NCBI GenBank assembly: GCA_019638515.1
Contig: JAHBTS010000003.1
Coordinates: 248,001-312,000, forward strand
Direction of reading: 5' to 3'
Length of the DNA: 64,000 nucleotides
Source of the DNA: Chitinophagales bacterium
Lineage (GTDB): Bacteria > Bacteroidota > Bacteroidia > Chitinophagales > LD1
Position numbers and translations under genes: made by a program. Positions 35,877 through 44,713 of this stretch are shown piece after piece (position 1 is the stretch's first letter; each line of letters opens with the position of its first letter). The notes under the pieces are model-generated. The model saw only the letters and a list, made by a program, of their open reading frames with translations. It was not told where the DNA came from and ran no database searches.

Positions 35877-38800
35877 ATGCTATTTAACCGTACTACACTT
35901 CTCTATACCATTTTTTACTTTTTTCAATCCTATATTCAAGCCCAATGCTGCTCCAATGGCGTAAACCTTCTAGCCAACTATAATCCCGATTTTTCGGCTC
36001 CTTATACAACCACACCTCCTGGTTTTACCAATTCCAATACCTACTCTGTTACATTGGGTCCCGGCTATTACAGCATCATTACCTCAAGAAACTATGGAGC
36101 CTGCGCCTCCACACCGGAATTTGATCACACTTCAGGAAATACCTCCGGAAAATTTTTATGGTTCGATACGCCCAATTGGGCAAGCGCAGGCAATCCTGCC
36201 ATTGCATGGAAACCTTTCAATCCATTGCTGCCTCCGGGTTCGCAAGACTTACTTACCGTAGTACCCAATACTACGTATGTTTTTTCGTGTTGGATTCGCG
36301 ACTTGGCTCGCAACCCCGATTGTGTAAGCGGAGGTGCGCCAATTATGGGCTTGCGCATAAACGGAACAGATATGGCACAAGTAAACCTTGCCACGCCTGT
36401 TCCCGGGCAATGCTGTCCGGAATGGGTTTATATGTGTGCCAGCTGGAACTCAGGAAATAGCACCACCGCTTTAATTCAAATTGAAAGCCGTACCGGAAGC
36501 GGCTTTACAGATTTAGGAATAGATGATGTTTACTTTGGAAGTACGGCATTTGGCGCCAATATCAACTTAGGAAACGACACTACAATATGCACCGGGCAAT
36601 CGCTCACATTACAAGCAAATCTTCCAAACTCAACCAATGTGTGGAGCGATGGAAGCACCGGAAATACACTCACTGTTTCCACCTCCGGTTTATACTGGGT
36701 AGAGGTAACACAGAATGGCTGCATAAGCCGCGATTCTATTGTAGTAAACGTAGTCAATTGCAGCAATCCTATTTCGGGTATTATCAATACTTATACGGCC
36801 GTAACCGATATTAACCCTTGTACAAATACAATCACCGTGGGAAACCCCTCCGGCTTTAACGCAGGCAGCCGTGTACTAGTTATTCAAATGAAAGGAGCCG
36901 CCATAGATACGTCTAACACAACTTCTTTCGGAAATATTATTAACTACAATAATGCCGGCAACTATGAGTTTGGATATATCCAATCTATAAATGGAAACCA
37001 AATTACATTGCAAAATATGCTGCAACGAAACTATTCGGTTTCGGGCATAGTGCAGTTAGTGCATGTGCCTCAATACTCGGGCAATGTTTTTGTGGCAAAC
37101 AATGCCATTACATGCCAACCGTGGAACGGCACTACTGGGGGAATAATTGCACTGGAGGCTTCCGGTTTAGTAGTTTTACAAGCCGATATTGATGCTTCCA
37201 ACAAAGGCTTTCGAGCAGGTGTAGCCAACGATAATTCGCCTTATATATGTGGCCAGCAAGATTATTTTTATCCAAGCAATTCTTCTTTCGGAGGAAGAAA
37301 AGGAGAAGGCATTTTTGAATTACCCAACACTATAATTAACGGACGCGGCAAAAACACCAATGGTGGTGGTGGCGGAAACGATACCAATAGCGGTGGTGCT
37401 GGTGGTGGAAATTTTGGCACTGGCGGCAGAGGCGGCAACCAATGGACTGGTTGCGCAAACCTTCCTATTGGTGGCGATGGCGGCACAAATCTTACATATA
37501 GTAATACTGCCAACAAAATTTTTCTTGGGGGCGGAGCAGGCGGTGGACATCAAAATGATGCTACTGCAACTCCGGGTACAAATGGCGGTGGCATAATCAT
37601 TATTCAATGCAATGGCATTGCGGCTAATGGTGGAGGCATAAAATCTTTTGCCAACAATGCTGTTCAGGCTTCTACCGATGGCTCAGGAGGTGCAGGAGCA
37701 GGCGGCACTGTGCTACTTCAAACCAATAACATTACAGGCAATTTAACTATTGATGTGCATGGCGGAAGAGGCGGAGACAATACTTCGCATGGCACCGGTG
37801 GTGGTGGTGGTGGTGGTATAGTGTGGAGCACAACAACCTTACCCGGAAATGTAGTTTTAAATCTTGCGGGTGGGCAACCGGGATTTCACTCAGGCACTAA
37901 TGGCAATCATGGCGCAACTGCAGGTAATAACGGAGGCGCTATTTCCGGATTAACTTTTATAGAAAGCACTATACCTTTTACACCCTTAGTAAAACCCGTT
38001 GCAACCGCTACTTCTAATGTTTGTGTGGGCGATAGCATTTTACTTTCGGTAGATACTGTTCCAAATGTTGTTTACAGTTGGGTTGGCACCAATAACTTTA
38101 GTGCTTCACAGCAACACTCCAATGTTCCTAATGCTACTAATGCTGCAACGGGTATTTACATTGCCACTATTACCGATACACTCGGCTGCGTGCAACACGA
38201 TACCGTAACAGTAACAGTGCTCAATAGTTCAACTTCAACTATCAATGCCAGCATTTGCAGCAAAGACCAATACACAAGACCTAATGGAGTTTCTACCAAT
38301 ATTCCGGGAACTTACACCGATACACTTACAGCTGCCAATGGATGCGATAGCATTATCACTACTAACTTATCGTTTCTACCAAATGCTTTTGCTACGGTTG
38401 ATACAGCCATTTGCCCTAATGCTAATTTCACCAGGCCTACGGGATTGGTGGTAAACACTCCGGGAACTTATACCGATACGCTTACAGCTACCAATGGATG
38501 CGATAGCATTATCACTACTAATTTATCGTTTCTACCAAATGCTTTTGCTACGGTTGATACAGCCATTTGCACTAATGCCAATTTCACCAGGCCTACGGGA
38601 TTGGTGGTAAACACTCCGGGAACTTATACCGATACGCTTACAGCTGCCAATGGATGCGATAGCATTATCACTACTAACTTATCGTTTCACCCTACTTATA
38701 CGCAAATAATCAACGATACCATTTGCAGCGGGGGCACGTATATACTTCCCGATGGAAATAATGTTTCGCAAGGTGGCAGTTATCCGATCACCTTAACTTC

Positions 38801-39851
38801 CACAAACGGTTGCGACAGCTTGATTACAATCAATTTAACTGCAGTAGCCCTCACAGCAACTACTACAACACAAGCGGCAAACTGCTTTGGCGAAAGCAGC
38901 GGCAGCATTACCATTGCAGCCAACAATGGCACAGCTCCATACACTTATGTATTGGATAGTACTGCTTCCCAAACCGCAGCTACGGCAAGCGTTTTCAACC
39001 ACCTTCCGGCAGGCAACTATTTCCTTGAAATTACAGATTCAAACAACTGTACCGCTACCACCTTTGCTACCATTAGCGAGCCTTCTCCCATTATAGTAAA
39101 CTATACCGCAACCGATGTTTCCTGTTTCGGCAATAGCGATGGAAGCGTGCAAATTACGGCATCGGGAGGCACACCTGGTTATCGTTTCTTACTAAACGGA
39201 ATTACCAATACCGGTGGTTACTTTTCAAATCTCAGTTCAGGAAATTTTAATGCCACTGTTACCGATACCAATCAATGCGCTGCCATGCTGCCTCTCAGTA
39301 TTAGCGAGCCTTCAGATATACTTATTACTGCCACTCCCAATCCGTTGGTATTAAAGCAAGGAGGCAAAGACAGTATTCATCTTTCTTCAAACTATGGTAA
39401 CAATATTACTTACCAATGGAATAGCGCTTCGGGCATAAGTTGCAGCAATTGCAGCAGCGTGCTGGTGAGTGCTTTCAATTCTACCACATACCATGTTGCA
39501 GCACAAGTAATAATAAATGGCAATACCTGCACCGCACAAATACCCGTAGAAGTAATTGTGGAGCCGGATTACAGCATTTATATACCCAATTTATTTTCAC
39601 CCAACAGCGATGGTGTAAACGACCATTTTGAATGGTTTGGAAACAAGCAGGCGGTAAAAATTTTTGAAATCCAGATTTTTAACCGCTGGGGCGAGAAAAT
39701 TTTTGAGAGCAACAACAAAAATTTCGTGTGGGATGGTTACTACAATGGCAAAGAAGCGGCTGCCGGCACCTATGTTTATTTATTAAAAATAACCTGGATA
39801 GACGGAGTGCGGAGCAACCGCTACAAAGGAAGTTTTACACTCGTAAAATAG
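35877..39851 (+). CDS. Large secreted repeat protein with gliding-motility-associated (type B T9SS) C-terminal domain
   Basis: A 1324-residue exported protein. After a signal peptide (ending YIQAQ) comes a carbohydrate-binding-like beta domain (about 20-220, ending IDDVYFGS). A PKD/Ig-like segment (about 225-295) follows, then a long glycine-rich region (about 470-690, with runs such as NGGGGGND). Next is a set of Ig-like modules, including near-identical 52-residue repeats (about 780-935), then two SprB-type repeats (CFGESSGSITI and CFGNSDGSVQI). The last 90 residues are the gliding-motility-associated domain (YIPNLFSPNSDGVNDHF, FNRWGEKIFES, GTYVYLLKI), a T9SS type B signal. It is probably a surface adhesin or matrix protein; the ligand is unknown. 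No partner SprF/PorP-like gene is adjacent. Confidence 0.86.
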   Translation: MLFNRTTLLYTIFYFFQSYIQAQCCSNGVNLLANYNPDFSAPYTTTPPGFTNSNTYSVTLGPGYYSIITSRNYGACASTPEFDHTSGNTSGKFLWFDTPNWASAGNPAIAWKPFNPLLPPGSQDLLTVVPNTTYVFSCWIRDLARNPDCVSGGAPIMGLRINGTDMAQVNLATPVPGQCCPEWVYMCASWNSGNSTTALIQIESRTGSGFTDLGIDDVYFGSTAFGANINLGNDTTICTGQSLTLQANLPNSTNVWSDGSTGNTLTVSTSGLYWVEVTQNGCISRDSIVVNVVNCSNPISGIINTYTAVTDINPCTNTITVGNPSGFNAGSRVLVIQMKGAAIDTSNTTSFGNIINYNNAGNYEFGYIQSINGNQITLQNMLQRNYSVSGIVQLVHVPQYSGNVFVANNAITCQPWNGTTGGIIALEASGLVVLQADIDASNKGFRAGVANDNSPYICGQQDYFYPSNSSFGGRKGEGIFELPNTIINGRGKNTNGGGGGNDTNSGGAGGGNFGTGGRGGNQWTGCANLPIGGDGGTNLTYSNTANKIFLGGGAGGGHQNDATATPGTNGGGIIIIQCNGIAANGGGIKSFANNAVQASTDGSGGAGAGGTVLLQTNNITGNLTIDVHGGRGGDNTSHGTGGGGGGGIVWSTTTLPGNVVLNLAGGQPGFHSGTNGNHGATAGNNGGAISGLTFIESTIPFTPLVKPVATATSNVCVGDSILLSVDTVPNVVYSWVGTNNFSASQQHSNVPNATNAATGIYIATITDTLGCVQHDTVTVTVLNSSTSTINASICSKDQYTRPNGVSTNIPGTYTDTLTAANGCDSIITTNLSFLPNAFATVDTAICPNANFTRPTGLVVNTPGTYTDTLTATNGCDSIITTNLSFLPNAFATVDTAICTNANFTRPTGLVVNTPGTYTDTLTAANGCDSIITTNLSFHPTYTQIINDTICSGGTYILPDGNNVSQGGSYPITLTSTNGCDSLITINLTAVALTATTTTQAANCFGESSGSITIAANNGTAPYTYVLDSTASQTAATASVFNHLPAGNYFLEITDSNNCTATTFATISEPSPIIVNYTATDVSCFGNSDGSVQITASGGTPGYRFLLNGITNTGGYFSNLSSGNFNATVTDTNQCAAMLPLSISEPSDILITATPNPLVLKQGGKDSIHLSSNYGNNITYQWNSASGISCSNCSSVLVSAFNSTTYHVAAQVIINGNTCTAQIPVEVIVEPDYSIYIPNLFSPNSDGVNDHFEWFGNKQAVKIFEIQIFNRWGEKIFESNNKNFVWDGYYNGKEAAAGTYVYLLKITWIDGVRSNRYKGSFTLVK
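38216..38683 (+). repeat. Tandem 156-bp (52-residue) coding repeats
   Basis: Two nearly identical units at about 38372-38527 and 38528-38683, preceded by a diverged copy at about 38216-38371. Each encodes TVDTAIC, NANFTRPTGLVVNTPGTYTD and NGCDSIITTNLSF. The period is a multiple of three and lies inside one protein, so it is a protein-domain duplication. High base identity between the last two units points to recent duplication or gene conversion. Confidence 0.9.
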
Positions 39852-39888
39852 TTTTGATTGCATACTCGTTCATTTAAAAAAAGAAACA

Positions 39889-40932
39889 ATGCTTACTACT
39901 AAATCTTATGCTGCTCAAAATGCAACATCTCCTTTAGCACCCTATCAATTTGAAAGAAGAACTCCCGGCTTACACGATGTACAAATAGAAATTTTATACT
40001 GCGGAGTTTGCCACAGCGATATACACCAAGTTCGAAACGAGTGGGGTGGAGCAAAATACCCAATGGTTCCGGGGCACGAAATTGTGGGTCGCGTAACGGC
40101 AGTTGGCGCACAGGTAACTAAGTTTAAAGTAGGCGATACAGCCGGAGTAGGTTGTTTGGTAGATGCTTGCAGAACTTGCAATAGCTGCTCCGAAGGCAAC
40201 GAGCAATACTGCGAAAATGGCTCGGTAGGTACGTACAACAGCTATGAAAAAAACAGTAAAACTCTTACTCAAGGTGGCTATTCCGATAAGATAGTTGTAG
40301 ATGAAAATTTTGTGCTTAAAGTTTCCAATAACTTACCGCTCGAAAAAGTAGCACCACTGCTTTGTGCCGGAATTACTACCTATTCTCCTTTACGCCAATG
40401 GAAGGTGGGCAAAGGACACAAGGTGGGCATATTGGGGCTTGGCGGCTTAGGCCACATGGCTGTAAAATTTGCGGTGACCATGGGTGCCGAAGTTACGGTA
40501 CTCAGTACTTCGCCCGGCAAAAAAAACGATGCTTTACAATTGGGTGCACATAAGTTTATTGTTACCAAAAACCACGATGAAGTAAAAGCTGTACGCAACT
40601 ATTTTCACTTTATTATAGATACCGTTTCGGCACAGCACGATATTAACTTTTACACTTCGCTCTTAGGCGTAGATGGCACACTCATTATGCTGGGTATTCC
40701 ACCCGAGGCTCCGCAACTGCAAGTGTTTAACCTTGTTGGGAAAAGAAGAAGCATTGCAGGCTCCCTTATTGGCGGTATTGCCGAAACACAAGAAATGCTC
40801 GATTACTGCGCGGCAAACAACATTACATCTGATGTGGAAGTAATACCAATTAACTACATTAACCAAGCATACGAACGCATGATAAAAGGCGATGTGCACT
40901 ACCGCTTTGTAATTGATGTAAAAACCCTGTAG
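39889..40932 (+). CDS. Zinc-dependent NAD(P) alcohol dehydrogenase (YahK/cinnamyl-alcohol-dehydrogenase-like)
   Basis: A 347-residue cytosolic medium-chain dehydrogenase that interconverts aldehydes and alcohols. The catalytic zinc site is seen in CGVCHSDIH and PGHEIVG, the structural zinc site in CRTCNSCSEGNEQYC, and the nucleotide fold in GLGGLGHMAVKFA. The pattern VPGHEIVGRVTAVG matches the YahK/CAD branch, which prefers NADPH and broad aldehyde substrates. It begins 37 bases after the adhesin gene and lies upstream of ftsX; neither neighbour suggests its pathway. Confidence 0.92.
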   Translation: MLTTKSYAAQNATSPLAPYQFERRTPGLHDVQIEILYCGVCHSDIHQVRNEWGGAKYPMVPGHEIVGRVTAVGAQVTKFKVGDTAGVGCLVDACRTCNSCSEGNEQYCENGSVGTYNSYEKNSKTLTQGGYSDKIVVDENFVLKVSNNLPLEKVAPLLCAGITTYSPLRQWKVGKGHKVGILGLGGLGHMAVKFAVTMGAEVTVLSTSPGKKNDALQLGAHKFIVTKNHDEVKAVRNYFHFIIDTVSAQHDINFYTSLLGVDGTLIMLGIPPEAPQLQVFNLVGKRRSIAGSLIGGIAETQEMLDYCAANNITSDVEVIPINYINQAYERMIKGDVHYRFVIDVKTL

Positions 40933-41012
40933 CACACAAAGTATTCCGCCTAAATAGACACGTTACAGTTTATCAACAGCTAATTTTTTGCAAGGCTGCA
41001 TACATAAAAAGT

Positions 41013-41879
41013 ATGTTTGTTGAGGTGGAAAAAGTAAAAACCAACACTTCAAACTTCTATGCCGTTTTTGGCATGGTGCCTGTACTTATAGTATTGGGTA
41101 TTGCATTGGTTTTGGGCTTATATGCACAGCAACTTTCGCATCAGGTGAAAGAGCAAATTGCCCTAGAGGTTATTTTAGCAGATACCATAAAGGCAGAAAG
41201 CACCACTGCGCTCCTTTCTAAGATACAACAACAGCCATCTGTAAAGAAAGTAACCTATATTTCTAAATCGCAAGCCGCAGAAATGCTGAAAAAAGAAATG
41301 GGTGAAAACTTTATGGATGTATTGGGTTTCAACCCGCTTTATTCCAAATTTGATGTGTATGTAAAAGAGAGTTTTTCTACTCCTGCTTCACTTCAAAACA
41401 TAAAAGAAACACTCCAAAAAGAAGCAGGCGTACTCGAAGTAAATGCCCAGTTAAATGTTGCAGCAGCCATAGATACCGTGGTTAAAAAACTAACCTTCTT
41501 TTTGGGAACTATTGCCGTGCTATTGCTGGTATTTGCAGTATTGCTCATTTTCAACACTATTCGCTTTGCAATTTTTGCCAATAGAACCATCATTAAAAGT
41601 ATGCTATTGGTAGGTGCTACACGGTGGTTTATTATTCAACCGTATTTAGTAAGAGCCTTGCTAACCGGGCTGCTAAGCTCACTTGCAGCCATATTTTTCA
41701 TTTTTGCTTTGTTAGCATATGTGAACTACGAGTTTCCCGAACTTGCATTAAGCAGCGATTTAATTAGCTTCGCAGCAGTTGTGGGAGGCATATTGCTTTT
41801 TGCAGAATTGGTTTCTGTAATCAGTACCTATTTTGCATTGCGCAAGTATCTTTCGTATAAAACAGAGCAGTACTATTAA
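41013..41879 (+). CDS. ftsX: Cell division permease FtsX
   Basis: A 288-residue inner-membrane protein with four helices (about 23-42, 160-180, 210-235, 250-275) and a large periplasmic loop between helices 1 and 2, the FtsX topology. With the ATPase FtsE, which is not in the window, it controls peptidoglycan hydrolases at division. The loop holds the SKSQAAEMLKKEMGENF segment and FNPLYSKFDVYVKESF typical of Bacteroidota FtsX. First gene of a compact operon with DUF3098, uppP, truB, ribF and an OppC-like gene. Confidence 0.9.
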   Translation: MFVEVEKVKTNTSNFYAVFGMVPVLIVLGIALVLGLYAQQLSHQVKEQIALEVILADTIKAESTTALLSKIQQQPSVKKVTYISKSQAAEMLKKEMGENFMDVLGFNPLYSKFDVYVKESFSTPASLQNIKETLQKEAGVLEVNAQLNVAAAIDTVVKKLTFFLGTIAVLLLVFAVLLIFNTIRFAIFANRTIIKSMLLVGATRWFIIQPYLVRALLTGLLSSLAAIFFIFALLAYVNYEFPELALSSDLISFAAVVGGILLFAELVSVISTYFALRKYLSYKTEQYY

Positions 41880-41891
41880 ATAATTAGAGCA

Positions 41892-42191
41892 ATGGCCAAA
41901 CAAATAGCTAAAGGGAAGCCCGAAAAAACAGGAAGGTATGAGCCGCAGAAATCGAGCCTAAATTCATTGCCTTTTGTGTTTGACAAAACAAATTACGTGC
42001 TAATGGTAGCAGGTGTAATTGTAATTTTAATTGGATTTGTATTGATGACCGGAGGTGCTACTTCCGACCCAAATGTATTTCCTGCCGATGAAATTTACAG
42101 TTTCAGAAGAATTACTTTAGCACCCATTGTGGTAATGATTGGATTTGCAATAGAAATTGTTGCTATTCTTAAAAAACCTGCACAGCCTTAA
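41892..42191 (+). CDS. DUF3098 family small membrane protein
   Basis: A 99-residue protein with two helices (about 35-55 and 75-95) separated by a short polar loop (TSDPNVFPADEIYSFRR). DUF3098 is a Bacteroidota family of unknown function that often lies directly after ftsX, as here (12 bases). Eight bases later uppP begins. A link to cell wall or division is suggested only by position. Confidence 0.85.
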   Translation: MAKQIAKGKPEKTGRYEPQKSSLNSLPFVFDKTNYVLMVAGVIVILIGFVLMTGGATSDPNVFPADEIYSFRRITLAPIVVMIGFAIEIVAILKKPAQP

Positions 42192-42199
42192 TTTTAGCA

Positions 42200-43060
42200 A
42201 TGACAACTTTAGAAGCTGCAATTCTTGCCATTGTTGAAGGCATTACCGAATTTTTACCTATTTCTTCTACAGGGCATTTGATTTTGGCAAACTCTATTTT
42301 GGGTATAGACCCCGAAAATAATTTTGCCAAACTTTACATCATCAACATTCAATTTGGAGCAATACTTTCGGTATTGTTTTTATACTGGAAACGCTTTTTA
42401 CAGGCCATAAATTTTTATTACAAACTATTGGTGGCTTTTATTCCGGCAGCGGTATTCGGTCTTTTGCTCAACGATTATATTGATAGCCTGCTTGAAAGCG
42501 TTACCACAGTTGCTGTTTCTATGGTATTGGGCGGTATAGTTTTAGTACTTGCCGATAAGTATTTTTCAAAAAATATTGCCGATGCTGCCACCGATGAAGA
42601 TCTTGAAAAAGTAAACGAAATAAACGAGCTGGGTATTGAAACTACCGAAATGAAGTTGAAAAAATTCCCACTCAACTATAAGCAATCTTTCATTATTGGT
42701 TTGTTTCAAGTAATTGCCATGATTCCCGGAGTATCGCGCTCGGCAGCCACCACTTTAGGAGCTTTGCAACAAGGGTTAAACATGAAAAGAGCAGCTGAAT
42801 TTTCGTTCTTCTTAGCTGTGCCAACCATTGCCGCAGCTGCCGGTTACAAACTGCTCAAAAATTTTCAATACATAAAAGGTTCCGATATGAACCTGCTGCT
42901 TATTGGCAACCTTATTGCTTTTGTAGTAGCCATTTTTGCCATACGCTTTTTCATAGGTTTAATAACACGCTACGGGCTGAAGTTCTTTGGCTGGTACCGC
43001 ATTATTGTTGGCTCCATTATTCTTATTCTTTTGCTCATGGGCAAAACACTTCACCTCTAA
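42200..43060 (+). CDS. uppP: Undecaprenyl-diphosphate phosphatase
   Basis: A 286-residue inner-membrane phosphatase (BacA type) that recycles undecaprenyl pyrophosphate to the monophosphate carrier used for peptidoglycan and surface glycans. Both signature motifs are intact: EGITEFLPISSTGHL near residue 14 and PGVSRSAAT near 180. It has a charged central loop (DEDLEKVNEINELG) longer than in E. coli. Nine bases separate it from truB. Confidence 0.95.
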   Translation: MTTLEAAILAIVEGITEFLPISSTGHLILANSILGIDPENNFAKLYIINIQFGAILSVLFLYWKRFLQAINFYYKLLVAFIPAAVFGLLLNDYIDSLLESVTTVAVSMVLGGIVLVLADKYFSKNIADAATDEDLEKVNEINELGIETTEMKLKKFPLNYKQSFIIGLFQVIAMIPGVSRSAATTLGALQQGLNMKRAAEFSFFLAVPTIAAAAGYKLLKNFQYIKGSDMNLLLIGNLIAFVVAIFAIRFFIGLITRYGLKFFGWYRIIVGSIILILLLMGKTLHL

Positions 43061-43069
43061 TTTGCAAGT

Positions 43070-43774
43070 ATGAATTTTGCAGAAGGCGAAGTACTGTTGG
43101 TAAATAAACCTTTGCGTTGGACATCGTTTGATGTAGTAAATAAAATTCGCTACGCACTCCAAAAAAAAACAGGCAAAAAATTTAAGGTTGGTCATGCCGG
43201 AACTCTAGATCCACTTGCCACCGGCTTACTCATTATTTGCACCGGAAAATTCACCAAACAAGCAGAGCAATTTCAAGGATTCGACAAAGTATATACCGGA
43301 AAATTTTTAATAGGAAAAACTACGCCCTCCTACGATTTAGAAACACCTTTCGATACCGAACATTCCATTGCAGCAATTACAGCAACCCAACTGCAGGCAG
43401 CAGCACAATATATTCAAGCGCAAACCGAACAGTTTCCTCCCATTTTTTCTGCCATAAAAAAAGAAGGAAAAACCGCCTATCAAGAAGCACGGAAAGGAAA
43501 CACCATTCAACTCGAAGCCCGCAAAATTGCTATTCATTATTTTACGATAACAGCGATAGAACTTCCCTACATACATTTTGAAACAAAGTGCAGCAAAGGA
43601 ACTTACATTCGTTCCATAGCACACGATTTTGGACAAGTGTTGGGCTGCGGAGCCTGCCTTGCAGAGCTATGCAGAACCCAAGTAGGAGAATGGCAACTCA
43701 CCAATGCCTTATCGCTGGAAGAAATACTACGGCAGATTACCGAAGCCACATATGTTAAACCCGCAAATAACTAA
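43070..43774 (+). CDS. truB: tRNA pseudouridine(55) synthase
   Basis: A 234-residue enzyme that makes pseudouridine 55 in the T arm of tRNAs. The catalytic motif GHAGTLDPLATGLL, with the essential Asp, is clear, as are the FDKVYTGKF and CSKGTYIRSIAHDFG segments. No C-terminal PUA-type extension is seen, so it is the short form. Coupled closely to uppP (9 bases) and ribF (4 bases). Confidence 0.95.
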   Translation: MNFAEGEVLLVNKPLRWTSFDVVNKIRYALQKKTGKKFKVGHAGTLDPLATGLLIICTGKFTKQAEQFQGFDKVYTGKFLIGKTTPSYDLETPFDTEHSIAAITATQLQAAAQYIQAQTEQFPPIFSAIKKEGKTAYQEARKGNTIQLEARKIAIHYFTITAIELPYIHFETKCSKGTYIRSIAHDFGQVLGCGACLAELCRTQVGEWQLTNALSLEEILRQITEATYVKPANN

Positions 43775-43778
43775 ATAA

Positions 43779-44711
43779 ATGCGTGTAATAAAAGACCTTG
43801 CTCACCTTCCGGAATTTAAAAACTCCGTAATTACCATCGGCACTTTCGATGGTGTTCACAAAGGACACCAGCAACTTATTAAACGCATAAACCAACTGGC
43901 AGCACAATCAAATGGAGAAAGTATCATTATTACCTTTCATCCACACCCGCGCTTGGTTATTAACCCTAACGATGATTCGCTGCAACTCCTCAACACTGCC
44001 GAAGAAAAAATTGAACTGCTTCGGCATTATGGTGTAAACAATGTGGTAATGGTTCCTTTTTCGAGAAGTTTCTCGGAGCAAACAGCCGAAGATTATATTG
44101 AATATTTTTTGGTGAAGCATTTTCATCCCACCTACATTGTAACCGGTTACGACCATAAATTCGGCAAAAACCGCAGTGGCGATATTAACCTGCTGCTGCA
44201 AATGCGCCACCGCTTTCACTACGAAGTAGAAGAAATAAAAAAAGAAACCTTAGATGCCATTACCATCAGCTCCACTAAAATTCGCAATGCACTGCAAGAA
44301 GGGAATATTAAAACTGCCAACGAACTGCTGGGGCACAATTACACGCTCGAAGGCTTAGTGGTAAAAGGCTTGCAAAACGGTAGAAAAATAGGATACCCCA
44401 CCGCCAATTTAAGCATAGCAGATAACCACAAACTTATTCCCCGCAAAGGCATTTATGCCGTAAAAGTTCATTACAACAATACCCAATTCGGAGGCATGCT
44501 CAACATCGGCTTCAACCCCACGTTTGGCGGTACAAAACTATCGGTAGAAGTAAACATCCTAAACTTTGATAAAGAAATTTACGGAGAAAAAATAAAGTTG
44601 GAACTGTTGGAATATGTACGCGATGAAAAAAAGTTTGAAAACGCACAACAACTTATTTCTGCCATCGATAACGATAAAGTGAACATAGAAAAGATATTAT
44701 TACAGTACTAA
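43779..44711 (+). CDS. ribF: Bifunctional riboflavin kinase/FAD synthetase
   Basis: A 310-residue cytosolic enzyme that makes FMN from riboflavin and then FAD. The N-terminal adenylyltransferase half has TFDGVHKGHQ and TGYDHKFGKNRSGD; the C-terminal kinase half has GRKIGYPTANL and the GMLNIGFNPTFGG segment. Both domains are complete. The truB-ribF neighbourhood is widespread in bacteria. The OppC-like gene starts two bases after the stop. Confidence 0.95.
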   Translation: MRVIKDLAHLPEFKNSVITIGTFDGVHKGHQQLIKRINQLAAQSNGESIIITFHPHPRLVINPNDDSLQLLNTAEEKIELLRHYGVNNVVMVPFSRSFSEQTAEDYIEYFLVKHFHPTYIVTGYDHKFGKNRSGDINLLLQMRHRFHYEVEEIKKETLDAITISSTKIRNALQEGNIKTANELLGHNYTLEGLVVKGLQNGRKIGYPTANLSIADNHKLIPRKGIYAVKVHYNNTQFGGMLNIGFNPTFGGTKLSVEVNILNFDKEIYGEKIKLELLEYVRDEKKFENAQQLISAIDNDKVNIEKILLQY

Positions 44712-44713
44712 TT

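Noticed and set aside
37268-37607. Reading frames on the minus and plus strands within the glycine-rich part of the type B protein
   Set aside because: They are low-complexity shadows created by the GGT-rich sense strand.
38216-38683. Tandem repeats considered as a possible CRISPR or satellite
   Set aside because: The 156-base period keeps the reading frame and encodes a protein module; there are no short repeats with unique spacers.
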